DNA of 64,000 nucleotides from Halosaccharopolyspora lacisalsi (GTDB taxonomy: Bacteria; Actinomycetota; Actinomycetes; Mycobacteriales; Pseudonocardiaceae): NCBI RefSeq assembly GCF_014137975.1, contig NZ_JACGWZ010000003.1, positions 213,501 to 277,500 on the forward strand, written 5' to 3'. Below the pieces are notes generated by a model. The model was not told where the DNA came from. It saw only the letters and a program-made list of their open reading frames with translations, and ran no database searches. The translations under genes and the position numbers were made by a program. Positions 26,362-34,274 of this stretch are shown here, in pieces (the first letter of the stretch is position 1; every line of letters starts with the position of its first letter).

Positions 26362-27099
26362 TCACACCGGGCGTACGCGCAGGCCCGTGGGCTCGCTGGT
26401 CACGGTCAGGGAACCCTCGAACTCGGCGATGGGCAGCTCGTCGCGGATGAACCGGTGCGGAGCACCGGAGGTCTGCACGAGGAGCTCACCGACGGTGATG
26501 TCCTGGGCGGCGAAGTCCGGGCCCTGAATGCGTACGTCCAGGTTCCGCTCGTTCGGCGTGATCTCGACCTGGCCGCCCGGGATGGTCAGCGGTTCGCCGT
26601 CCCTGGTGAGCGTGATGTCGCTGTTCTCGGTGTCCTCGGGGAGCACGGCCACCCTGGTGAGCGCGATGTCGCGGGTGGAGTCGGTGCCGGTGACACTGAT
26701 GACGTCGCGAGTGGCCTCCGCCGCCGAGTCCTCCTCGGTGGGGCGCGGCGTGAGCACGGGTACCTGCTTCTTGGCGGCCAACCGGTAGGGGTTCCAGGCA
26801 CCGGCGCCCACCAGATTGACGACCGCCGCGACCGTGCTCCCGTCGAGAAGCCGTTCGCTGTCCGGCGCCGGAGTCACCTCGACGGCGTTCACCCCGCGCT
26901 CCTCGAGCAACTCGCTCAGAGCCTTCGCGCGCTGGCGACTCTTCCGATCGAACCCGCGCGTGACGGCGACGGTCTCGGAATCCGTCACGGTCTCGGTCGC
27001 CGCGTCGGCGAGACCGGCCAGTGGAGCCCAGATGGCAGCCGGATCACGTCGTGCGGTGTGTCCGGAACGTACGGAGGAGGAGTCGGTCGTGCTAGTCAT
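26362..27099 (-). CDS. Conserved hypothetical protein
   Basis: This 245-residue acidic soluble protein has no signal peptide and no membrane span. The N-terminal half has a helical stretch (KSRQRAKALSELLEERG, about 53-69) and a NLVGAGAWNPYRLAAKKQVPVL segment. The C-terminal half is beta-rich (PLTIPGGQVEITPNERNLDVRI). I do not recognise a family. It stands alone, convergent with the small membrane protein. Confidence 0.65.
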   Translation of the reverse strand: MTSTTDSSSVRSGHTARRDPAAIWAPLAGLADAATETVTDSETVAVTRGFDRKSRQRAKALSELLEERGVNAVEVTPAPDSERLLDGSTVAAVVNLVGAGAWNPYRLAAKKQVPVLTPRPTEEDSAAEATRDVISVTGTDSTRDIALTRVAVLPEDTENSDITLTRDGEPLTIPGGQVEITPNERNLDVRIQGPDFAAQDITVGELLVQTSGAPHRFIRDELPIAEFEGSLTVTSEPTGLRVRPV

Positions 27100-27174
27100 C
27101 ACCCCCGACTCTAAACCGCCACTGAGGGTGCCCTCACTCCCTATGAACTCGTTTTCGGTGTGAGTTGTCTCGCG

Positions 27175-27477
27175 TCAGCTCTCCCAGTTCGCCACCACCA
27201 GTTCCTCGTTGCGCTCGCGGTGTTCGGCGACCGCGGATTCGCAACCGGGACAGTGGGTGGTGACGGCGCGACTGGCCGGTTCCCGCGATGTCGGCCACGT
27301 CTCGTGGGGCAACTTGACCGCCATCGAACACAGCGCTGTGACCAGGTATCCCGACGGGCGCGAACCAGGACGCTGGGTGATGGCGTGTCGGATCTGCTGG
27401 CCGGCCGGGACGATCCACCACACCTGTTCACGATCGAGGAACACTCGCTTGACCCCCTTGTGCTCGCGTGTGCTCAC
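27175..27477 (-). CDS. Small cysteine-containing hypothetical protein
   Basis: This 100-residue protein starts at GTG 27477 (VSTREHKGVKRVFLDREQ). A C-terminal HCPGCES and an upstream cysteine in VTALCSMAVKLPHETWP could bind a metal. The sequence suggests a small conserved actinobacterial protein but I cannot name it. The + strand frame over the same bases (27160-27513) is less convincing: it is cysteine-poor and has no ribosome site. Confidence 0.5.
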   Translation of the reverse strand: MSTREHKGVKRVFLDREQVWWIVPAGQQIRHAITQRPGSRPSGYLVTALCSMAVKLPHETWPTSREPASRAVTTHCPGCESAVAEHRERNEELVVANWES

Positions 27478-27650
27478 ATCAGTCTCGTCGCGTCGGCTCG
27501 GAGCTGTATATAACCCGTTCGAGCGAAAAATATGCGCCCGATCGAGCGGCAAAATAGTGACTCCGTGTAGTTGTACTTGGTCTCGTTGCGCCGAAGGGAT
27601 TTCCCGGGGACGGGGTCGAGGGCTTGACGGTGCTTGCTAGGTTGATCCCA

Positions 27651-27733
27651 GTGACGCGGGGTGTCCGATCAGGGATCGGGCTGAGAGAAGACCCGTCGAA
27701 CCTGACCTAGCTCACACTAGTGGAGGGACGTCA
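27651..27733 (+). promoter_or_regulatory. TPP riboswitch (THI element)
   Basis: The conserved core blocks of the thiamine pyrophosphate aptamer are present in order: GCGGGGTG, then GGGCTGAGAGAAGACCC, then GAACCTGACCTAGCTCACAC and GGAGGGACGTC. It sits 63 bp upstream of thiD in the same direction. In actinobacteria it usually controls translation of thiamine genes when TPP binds. Confidence 0.92.
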
Positions 27734-27795
27734 CCCGTGATGACGGTTCGTCTCGTTCCGCGCGGCAGCGCCTTCCGGACGTCGGAGGTGCGGCC

Positions 27796-28593
27796 GTGAT
27801 CGCCAACGTACTCACGATCGCCGGGACCGATCCCAGCGGCGGCGCCGGGATCCAGGCCGATCTGAAAGCCTTCTCCGCGCACGGTGCCTACGGCATGTCG
27901 GTGATGACCGCGCTGGTCGCACAGACCACCACCGGTGTCTCCCGCATCCACGAGATCCCCGATGACTTCGTCACCGCCCAGCTGACCACGTTGCTCGACG
28001 ACGTCCGCGTGGACGCGGTGAAGATCGGGATGCTGGCCAACGCCGAGGTCATCCGTGCGGTGGTCCGGGTGCTGGACGAGTACGCCCCGCCGTGCGTCGT
28101 GCTCGATCCGGTGATGGTGTCCAAGAGCGGTCACCGGCTGCTGGCCGCCGAGGCCGTGGAGGCCATGCGGGAGGAGCTGCTGCCCCGCGTCGATCTGATC
28201 ACGCCGAACCTGCCTGAGGCCGCCGATCTGCTGGGAACCACCGAGCTCACCGGTACGCACGGGATGCCCGAACAGGCGGAGCGGCTCGCGGGGCTGGGAG
28301 CCGAGCGGATCCTGCTCAAGGGCGGGCACCTGAACGGGGACTCGAGTGTGGACGTGTTCCACGAGGAGGGCGCGGTCGAGTTCTTCGCCGGCGAGCGAGT
28401 GGCGACCTCCAACGACCACGGGACGGGTTGCACCCTGTCCGCCTCGATCGCCGCGTTGCGGCCCCAGCGCGCGAACTGGGCCGAAGCGGTACGGGAGGCC
28501 AAGGACTACCTCGGCGGCGCGCTGCGTGCCGCCGACCGGTTGACCGTGGGGCGCGGTCACGGGCCTGTGCACCACTTTCACCGCTGGTGGTGA
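27796..28593 (+). CDS. thiD: Hydroxymethylpyrimidine/phosphomethylpyrimidine kinase
   Basis: This 265-residue ribokinase-fold ThiD starts IANVLTIAGTDPSGGAGIQADLKAF (about 2-26). It carries VKIGML, VVLDPVMVSKSGHRLL (about 98-113), TPNLPEAADLLG and the anion hole HGTGCTLSASIAA (about 212-224). It phosphorylates HMP twice on the way to thiamine. GTG start with GGAGG six bases upstream. It follows a TPP riboswitch and precedes tenA by 34 bp, so it is a thiamine salvage/biosynthesis operon. Confidence 0.95.
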   Translation: MIANVLTIAGTDPSGGAGIQADLKAFSAHGAYGMSVMTALVAQTTTGVSRIHEIPDDFVTAQLTTLLDDVRVDAVKIGMLANAEVIRAVVRVLDEYAPPCVVLDPVMVSKSGHRLLAAEAVEAMREELLPRVDLITPNLPEAADLLGTTELTGTHGMPEQAERLAGLGAERILLKGGHLNGDSSVDVFHEEGAVEFFAGERVATSNDHGTGCTLSASIAALRPQRANWAEAVREAKDYLGGALRAADRLTVGRGHGPVHHFHRWW

Positions 28594-28627
28594 CTCCCTC
28601 GGAGGGCGTCACCGTGGAAAGGATCGT

Positions 28628-29335
28628 ATGAGTACTTTGCCCGCCCCTCCCGATGGCGGTTTCTGCGCCGACGCCTGGGAGCGCACCGCCGAGTTGCAGC
28701 GCGCCATCGTGCAGCATCCGTTCAACGTCGCTCTCACCGACGGTTCGCTCGACCGCGATCGGTTCGCCCGCTACATCGTGCAGGACGCGCGTTACCTGGT
28801 CGGCTTCGCGCAGGCACTCGCGGCGGCGTCCACCCGTGCCGACAACGCCGAGGACGCGGCCTTCCTGGCCGGTAGCGCACACGGGGCGCTGGTCGAGGAG
28901 CGTCGGCTGCACGCGGGCTACGTCGAGGAGTTCGGGCTGTCCGAGGACGACATGGCCGGGATTGAGACCTCGCCGTCGTGCCTGGCCTACACCTCGTTTC
29001 TGCGGGCGAGCGCGCTCAGCGATCCTTACCCCGTGCTGATCGCGACGATCCTGCCCTGCTTCTGGGTGTATCAGCACGTCGGCAGCACCATCCTGGAGGC
29101 GACGGGTGGGGCCGGCGACCATCCGTACAGCCGCTGGATCGAGACCTACGCCGACGAGGAGTTCGCCCAGGCGGTGCTCGGTGCCCGCGAACTCACCGAC
29201 AGACTGGCGAGCGAGGCCGACGAATCGACCAGGGACCGGATGCTGGGGGCGTTCACCCGCGCCAGCGAGTACGAGTGGCTGTTCTGGAACAGCGCCTGGA
29301 TCCGGGAGGAGTGGCCCACCGCCCGGTGGCGCTAG
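28628..29335 (+). CDS. tenA: Thiaminase II / TenA family aminopyrimidine aminohydrolase
   Basis: This 235-residue TenA protein shows IVQHPFNVALTDGSLDRDRFARYIVQDARYL (broken here: HPF about 31, the Asp/Tyr block about 46-58) and the catalytic cysteine in LPCFWVYQHVG (about 143). The C-terminal Glu lies in RASEYEWLFW. TenA hydrolyses aminopyrimidine breakdown products of thiamine so that HMP can be reused, which fits its place behind thiD under a TPP riboswitch. GGAAAGGA precedes the ATG. Confidence 0.92.
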   Translation: MSTLPAPPDGGFCADAWERTAELQRAIVQHPFNVALTDGSLDRDRFARYIVQDARYLVGFAQALAAASTRADNAEDAAFLAGSAHGALVEERRLHAGYVEEFGLSEDDMAGIETSPSCLAYTSFLRASALSDPYPVLIATILPCFWVYQHVGSTILEATGGAGDHPYSRWIETYADEEFAQAVLGARELTDRLASEADESTRDRMLGAFTRASEYEWLFWNSAWIREEWPTARWR

Positions 29336-29346
29336 ACCCGGTGGCG

Positions 29347-30495
29347 CTAGGACAGGTGCGGCGAGTAGATCGAGCGGGCCAGCTGTGCCTTGTGATCGTG
29401 GAGGGTACGCAGGTCGGCGGGGTCGAACCCGCCGTCGACCGGGGGTTCGGGAATGCTCAGGCCCTCGCTCAGCGCCCAGTTCGATCCGCGCTCGATCAGC
29501 GACCGGTGCTTGTTGGTGTAGTAGCCGGAGTTGATGGACACGGCGACACCTCCGGCTCCGGCCGCCGCGGCCATCAGGTGCGTGTGGAACCGTGTGGACA
29601 GCCAGCACTGTCCGGCGGTGGCGGGCAGCCCGGAGCTCGTGATCTCGGAGAACGGGTAGAAGCGAGCGTTCGGCAGGTCGTGCTCCACCAGCGAGAACAC
29701 CTCGCGGTCCACCCGGGGGATCCCCTCCACGAGTCCCACCTGCTCGGAGCTGACTCCCCAGGCGCGCAACGTGTCCAGCAGGAACCCCGCCAGCGAGGGC
29801 ACGGACACGTCCAGCAGGTCGGACTGGACGCAGACCATGATCTCGCGCGTCTCGTCCTCGCGGAACAGTCCGGGCTCAATGCCGAAGAACATGTCGTCAC
29901 CGGTGACGCTGGGTCGCAGCGATGTGCTCAGCGGTGCGGAGGAGGGCTCGTCGCGGACGTCGATGATCTCGAACTGGTCGGCGAGACTGCGGAGCAGGGC
30001 GTGCGCGTTCTCGGGGACCGGCCACAGGCCCTGCCCGGTCATCGCGGCACGTCCCCCGGAACGCCGCACGGCGGCCACGGCCGCTGCCAGCAGGCCGATG
30101 TGGCGGGGCCAGATGCCGTTGACGTAGCCACCGCCGATGAGGTGCACCACGTCGGCGGTGGCGGCCAGCTCGATGCCCGCCACCCAGCGCGGAGCCAGTC
30201 CGGGATCGTTGACCGCGTGCTGGACGAAGGCGGCGACCTGCCACGGTTCCTCGCTGGGTGCTTCCCAGCACAGCCGCCAGAAAGTGTCGGTGAACCGGGC
30301 CCGTGGATGCAGGTGCCCGAGGAGTACCTCGCTTTGCCCGGGGTTCGGGCAGTCCAGCCAGACCTCGGTCTCCGGCGCCGTGCGGGCCAGGTACTTCAAC
30401 CACGTGGCGCCGATGAGTTCGTCACCGTAGTTGGGGTTGCCGGTCGTACCGACCAGGTACACCACGGCTGGAGCGGAAGGGTCGGAACTGGACAC
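29347..30495 (-). CDS. Polysaccharide pyruvyl transferase family protein
   Basis: This 382-residue protein begins VVYLVGTTGNPNYGDELIG (about 10-28), the typical nucleotide-sugar-like glycine-rich start of this family. It contains VVHLIGGGYVNGIWP (about 117-131), GDDMFFG, and STRFHTHLMAAAAG near residue 300, the family His block. Members transfer pyruvate ketals to polysaccharides, or act elsewhere in cell-envelope glycans. The GTG at 30495 has TAGGAG nine bases upstream; an ATG 18 codons earlier lacks one. It is convergent with tenA and no glycosyltransferase is adjacent. Confidence 0.78.
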   Translation of the reverse strand: MSSSDPSAPAVVYLVGTTGNPNYGDELIGATWLKYLARTAPETEVWLDCPNPGQSEVLLGHLHPRARFTDTFWRLCWEAPSEEPWQVAAFVQHAVNDPGLAPRWVAGIELAATADVVHLIGGGYVNGIWPRHIGLLAAAVAAVRRSGGRAAMTGQGLWPVPENAHALLRSLADQFEIIDVRDEPSSAPLSTSLRPSVTGDDMFFGIEPGLFREDETREIMVCVQSDLLDVSVPSLAGFLLDTLRAWGVSSEQVGLVEGIPRVDREVFSLVEHDLPNARFYPFSEITSSGLPATAGQCWLSTRFHTHLMAAAAGAGGVAVSINSGYYTNKHRSLIERGSNWALSEGLSIPEPPVDGGFDPADLRTLHDHKAQLARSIYSPHLS

Positions 30496-30623
30496 GGGTG
30501 AGGCTCCTACCGGTCGAGGTGCCGCGCGCGCGGTTACTGACTCGAACATAGCAACGAGCGAAGCCGGCTCCCGCCGTCAGCGGCCCGGAAACCACTCGTC
30601 GCACCGGCCCCGGTGAGTAAAAT

Positions 30624-30654
30624 CACCCGCGCCCGGTTCGGCCGGGCGCGGGTG
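30624..30654 (-). terminator. Hairpin terminator of the coiled-coil operon
   Basis: A 13-bp stem (CACCCGCGCCCGG and its complement) with loop TTCGG lies 38 bp beyond the stop of the gene at 30693-31124. It probably ends the four-gene minus-strand operon that begins near 33931. Confidence 0.65.
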
Positions 30655-30692
30655 AGCGCTGCGGTGTCCTCGTGGTCCTCGTGCGGAGGTCC

Positions 30693-31124
30693 TCACGATG
30701 AGTCGAGTTCCACGCGTACCTTCGCGAGTCGTTGGCGGGCCTGATCGAACTTGGCCGCGTGGTGCCGGCTGAAGAGGTCCTCCTGCGGGAACTCCGCGGC
30801 CGGTTCGGTCTTGTCGCCACTCTTCTCCGGGCCGGTTTCCGAGGTCGTTTCCGGAGAATACGCGGAAGTCGTGGCCGTGGCACTTCTGCCGAGCACCGAG
30901 TGCTTGGCCACGGACGCCCCCTTGCTCTGCTCGACGCGATCCTGAACCGGGATGCTGACGGGATTCGTCGCCGTCCGGTCCAGTGCGTGCTTGCCCGTGC
31001 TCGGGGAACTGCGCTGAAAGCTTCCGGCATGGCCCCGAGAGCCGCGGCGCTGGATCGGCCAGAACAAGAACACCGCCAGTGCGAAACCCCCGAAAAAAGT
31101 CAGGATCAGTACGAAGAACGGCAT
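30693..31124 (-). CDS. Single-span membrane protein of the coiled-coil operon
   Basis: This 143-residue protein has an N-terminal membrane anchor (MPFFVLILTFFGGFALAVFLFWP, about 1-23), a basic RRGSRG stop and a low-complexity hydrophilic tail. The ending contains FSRHHAAKFDQARQRLAKVRVELDSS, a short helix resembling the end of the gene at 32195. It follows the DivIVA-like gene by 15 bp and is probably co-translated with it. Function unknown; a membrane partner of the coiled-coil proteins is a reasonable inference. Confidence 0.7.
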   Translation of the reverse strand: MPFFVLILTFFGGFALAVFLFWPIQRRGSRGHAGSFQRSSPSTGKHALDRTATNPVSIPVQDRVEQSKGASVAKHSVLGRSATATTSAYSPETTSETGPEKSGDKTEPAAEFPQEDLFSRHHAAKFDQARQRLAKVRVELDSS

Positions 31125-31139
31125 GATGGCACCATTCCT

Positions 31140-32078
31140 TCAGTTGCGTGATTCGGTGTCGCCGTTGGACCCGTTGATCTGACCGGTCTGGTTGGTCGGA
31201 CTGGTCTGGCTGGTGGGAATCGTGTAGAAAACACTGTCCTCCCGCTGGTCGGGGAGCTGGACGTGGGCGATTTCGTACAACGGCGTGGCTTCCGAGGTGG
31301 AATCCTGCGGCGGGGTGTGCAATGCCGGCGCCGATTCCCCGATGGTGGCACCGGCGGCTTGCATAGCCGCCAGCACGCGTTGCCGGGCCTGCTCCATCTC
31401 CGAGCGCTTCTGCTCGATGTCCTCGAGCGCGGCCGCGCGCAGCTGTTCGCTCTCGGTGTTGAGTTGCCCCGCCTGCTTCTGGGCCTGGGAAACCAGCTCG
31501 TCGGCCTTCTGCTGCGCCGCGTCGACCGTGCGCTGGTACTCGGAGCGAATGGTGCGCCGCAACCGCTGCTCCCGTGCCCGTTGCTCCCGGATCTGCTTGG
31601 CGTGCTCGTGCCGCATCTGCTCGCGTTGGCGCTCGACCTCGGCGATCAGCTCGGAGCACTCCTTGCGCAGCTCGGCGGCGTTGCGCTCGGCCTCGTCGAC
31701 GAGCTGGGCGGCGTTCGACTCCGCCGCCCCGCGAATGGTCTCGGCCTGGCGTTGTGCGTGTTCACGCAGCTCCTGGACCTCTTCCTCGGCGTTGGCGAAC
31801 ATGTTCTGCACTCGCTGTGAGGCCTCGGGCAACCCGGTGTCGGAGGAACCGATCCGCCGCAGCCGGTTCTCGATGTCGTTGAGGTCCTGGCGGGCGTCGT
31901 CGTAGAGGCTGCGCAGGGTGGAGCTGAGTTCGACGGCCTCGTTGCGGTCGATGCTGACGATCTTGAGCTGATCCTCCAGCATCTCGATGTGTTCGGTCAC
32001 CTGGCCGCGGTGGTAGCCCCGGAACTGGACGTCGAATCCCGGCCGCAGCGGTACGACGGTGTCGGCGGCGTCTTCCAT
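31140..32078 (-). CDS. DivIVA/Wag31-like coiled-coil protein A
   Basis: This 312-residue protein opens with VVPLRPGFDVQFRGYHRGQV (about 9-28), a DivIVA-like N-terminal membrane/crossover motif. A nearly continuous coiled coil of about 220 residues (EHIEMLEDQ through EQARQRVLAAM) and a flexible Ser/Thr/Gln-rich tail follow. The ATG at 32078 has AAAGGAG eight bases upstream. It is paralogous to the protein at 32864-33931, with the same first 30 residues in pattern. Such proteins mark polar growth sites in actinobacteria. The neighbours are two single-span proteins and the paralogue. Confidence 0.78.
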   Translation of the reverse strand: MEDAADTVVPLRPGFDVQFRGYHRGQVTEHIEMLEDQLKIVSIDRNEAVELSSTLRSLYDDARQDLNDIENRLRRIGSSDTGLPEASQRVQNMFANAEEEVQELREHAQRQAETIRGAAESNAAQLVDEAERNAAELRKECSELIAEVERQREQMRHEHAKQIREQRAREQRLRRTIRSEYQRTVDAAQQKADELVSQAQKQAGQLNTESEQLRAAALEDIEQKRSEMEQARQRVLAAMQAAGATIGESAPALHTPPQDSTSEATPLYEIAHVQLPDQREDSVFYTIPTSQTSPTNQTGQINGSNGDTESRN

Positions 32079-32194
32079 GCTGGACACTCCTTTCCGCCTT
32101 GGCCCCGGACTTTCGGTGCCCGGACGGCAGGCTCGTCGTGAGAGGTGGTTCGGCTTCGCCGGGAAGCGGCGGGTGAGCACCGCTTCCCGGCTGT

Positions 32195-32857
32195 TCAGAG
32201 GTGGCCGCCCGGACCACCGTGGCCGTTGGTGGTCGTGGGAACCTCGTGCAGCTGTGCTCGCAACCGGGCTATGCGGTCGCGCGTCTCGGCCATCGGCTCG
32301 TTGTACTCGCGTCGGAACCGGTCGGCGGCCTCCTCGGTGGCGAAGGAGGACGCCTCGGCTTGATCATGGCCGTTGGTCCCGGAGTGCGAGACGTCCCGAC
32401 CGTTCTCGCCCGCCGGGTGCGGTTCCGGCCGGACGGGCTCGGTGGGGGCGTCGATGCCGGGGTAGCCGTGCATCGCATCGTCGTGGTTCCGGGAATGGGT
32501 GGGATCGATGTCGTGGGGTTCTTCGGTGGGGAACGCGGGCATTCGTGCCTCCTCTTCGACCGCCTCCCACGGGGGTTGCGCGGAGAGCTCCCGATGGCCG
32601 GTCGGTGGTTCCGGCACGGGTGCCGGAGGTGAAACTCCCTGGTCGTTCGAAACGCCACCGTCGTCCCCACGGGAGTGCTCGGGCGTGGAGAACAGTGCGG
32701 TGGCGGTCGTGAGTCGAGCGACCTGGCGGCGCAGACGTGCGTTTCGCTGCCTGGCGCGAAGGAGAGGGGTACCGAGCACGGCCGCTGCGATCAGCGCTCC
32801 CGACAGGAACATCACCAACATCAGGGAGAAGTCCCAAGCGGAGAGATCCACAGGCAT
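32195..32857 (-). CDS. Single-span membrane protein with disordered acidic domain
   Basis: The 220-residue protein has one membrane helix near the N terminus (FSLMLVMFLSGALIAAAVLGTPLL, about 10-33) and a basic stop (RARQRNARLRRQVARL). A long Pro/Glu/His-rich disordered stretch follows, then a short C-terminal helix (ADRFRREYNEPMAETRDRIARLRAQLHE). It lies six bases from the coiled-coil gene upstream. No family recognised. The terminal helix resembles that of the sister gene at 30693, suggesting a shared docking site for the coiled coils. Confidence 0.7.
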   Translation of the reverse strand: MPVDLSAWDFSLMLVMFLSGALIAAAVLGTPLLRARQRNARLRRQVARLTTATALFSTPEHSRGDDGGVSNDQGVSPPAPVPEPPTGHRELSAQPPWEAVEEEARMPAFPTEEPHDIDPTHSRNHDDAMHGYPGIDAPTEPVRPEPHPAGENGRDVSHSGTNGHDQAEASSFATEEAADRFRREYNEPMAETRDRIARLRAQLHEVPTTTNGHGGPGGHL

Positions 32858-32863
32858 GTCTTT

Positions 32864-33931
32864 TTAGCTCCCCTGCGTGCTGGAGTGGACGGGGTGACCG
32901 ACCGCGGAAGCGGGCTGCTTCGACTCGGAGGCCAGCGGCACCTCCTCGCCGAGGACGTCCTCGTCGGTGATGGGGCTGATGCGGCGCCGCTCGTTGTCCT
33001 CGTGGCCCACGGGTCCCACGGGTCCCACGGGTCCCGCGTGGCCCGCGGGGCCGTTCTCGCCGTGGGCGATCGCGACGGCACCGTCCTGGCCGTGCCGCCT
33101 CAGCTCATCCGCGGCCGCGTTCGGGTGCTCGGTCAGCGCGGGCCACTCCTGAGGCGCGGCCACGGCGGACTGCTGGGTGACCGAGGAGCGGTACATGGAG
33201 GCGAACCCGGACATGGAGTCCAGCGTCTCCAGGATGAGCTGACGGAAGCTTTCCAGCTTGGCCGCTCGTCCGTCGAGATCATCCACGATGCGTGCGTGGT
33301 AGCGCTGGGACTCGGTCTCCAGCTCCTCGCACCGTTGTCTGGTCTGGCGCAGCATTTCGGTGGCGTCGCTTTGCGCCTGGGACATGACGTCGTTGTACTC
33401 GGCCTGGATCGACCGGTGCATTTCCTCGCGCTTCGCCTCGATTTCGGCGGTCTGGGAGGCGTGGTCGGAGTCGATCCGCTCGCGCTTGTTCTCCAGATCG
33501 GCGACCAGCCCGGCACACTCCTCGCGCAGTGCGGTGGCCGTCGCCTCGGCCTCGCGGCGCATGTGCTCGGCGTCGGTGCTGGCGGTTCCTCGGATCGTCT
33601 CGGCGTCCCGCCGGGCGTGCTCCCGAATGGTGTTGGCTTCCTCGTCCGCCATCATCAGCATGTTCTGCATTCGACGGGTGGCCTGGGGAAGACCTGTTTC
33701 GGAGTCCTCGAGCCGTTTCAGCTCGGCTACCGTTTCCTCCAGTTGGTGCCGGGTCTCGTCGGTGATCCGGCGTTGGTCCTCGTTGATTCGCACCGCTTCG
33801 TCGCGGTCGGTGGTCAACATGGTGATTTGATCTTCGAGCAGTTCGATGTGCTCGATGACCTGGTTTCGGTTGAATCCTCGGAACTCGTTGTCGAACCCCG
33901 GTCGAAGGGGTACGACCGACTCGTCATTCAT
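32864..33931 (-). CDS. DivIVA/Wag31-like coiled-coil protein B
   Basis: This 355-residue protein starts with VVPLRPGFDNEFRGFNRNQV (about 6-25), the same motif as the paralogue at 31140. A coiled coil covers about residues 28-245 (EHIELLEDQITMLTTDRDE to AKLESFRQLILETL). The C-terminal tail contains a collagen-like GPVGPVGPVG run encoded by short DNA repeats. It is the first gene of a four-gene minus-strand operon. DivIVA family proteins bind curved membrane and recruit envelope-synthesis enzymes. The precise role here is unknown; filament-forming polarity factor is my inference. Confidence 0.78.
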   Translation of the reverse strand: MNDESVVPLRPGFDNEFRGFNRNQVIEHIELLEDQITMLTTDRDEAVRINEDQRRITDETRHQLEETVAELKRLEDSETGLPQATRRMQNMLMMADEEANTIREHARRDAETIRGTASTDAEHMRREAEATATALREECAGLVADLENKRERIDSDHASQTAEIEAKREEMHRSIQAEYNDVMSQAQSDATEMLRQTRQRCEELETESQRYHARIVDDLDGRAAKLESFRQLILETLDSMSGFASMYRSSVTQQSAVAAPQEWPALTEHPNAAADELRRHGQDGAVAIAHGENGPAGHAGPVGPVGPVGHEDNERRRISPITDEDVLGEEVPLASESKQPASAVGHPVHSSTQGS

Positions 33932-34207
33932 AGTTCACCGTTACTCCCGCCTCGGCGCTATGCTGGTGGAGATCGTAAGCGCTGCGCCCGGGGCCTGCGA
34001 TTCGAAGTGGGCGGTTGTGAGGGGCTTCGAGCCAATATCACTCCAACGAATGATCCGCTACCGTGCGTGTGTTCTCAGCGTGAACGGTTTTCGGGCTCCA
34101 CCCGAACCGATTTTGTGTTTTGTCGTGAACGAGCCGGCGGTCCGGACGATCGAATCGATCGGGGCCCCTCGGCGGGGCAGCCCCGAGCGGGCCGGTGCGC
34201 CGAGCCC

Positions 34208-34226
34208 TCGGGTTAGGCTCGCTTCA
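34208..34226 (+). promoter_or_regulatory. Candidate iron box upstream of the acyltransferase gene
   Basis: TCGGGTTAGGCTCGCTTCA agrees with the IdeR/DmdR1 consensus TTAGGTTAGGCTAACCTAA at 13 of 19 positions by hand alignment, with a strong left half (GGTTAGGCT). It lies 48 bp upstream of the siderophore acyltransferase start. The 343-bp gap (33932-34274) shows no gene. Confidence 0.5.
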
Positions 34227-34274
34227 CCGCATCGTCCGGTGCGGTACGAGTGACGAGGCTTTCGGTGGGATGGC

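Noticed and set aside
27160-27513. Plus-strand open frame opposite the small cysteine protein
   Set aside because: No ribosome site and no recognisable features; the minus-strand frame has a better start and cysteine motif, though both are weak.
33005-33056. Short tandem CCCACGGGT repeats
   Set aside because: They lie in frame within the coiled-coil protein gene and encode its GPVG-type tail, so they need no separate explanation.
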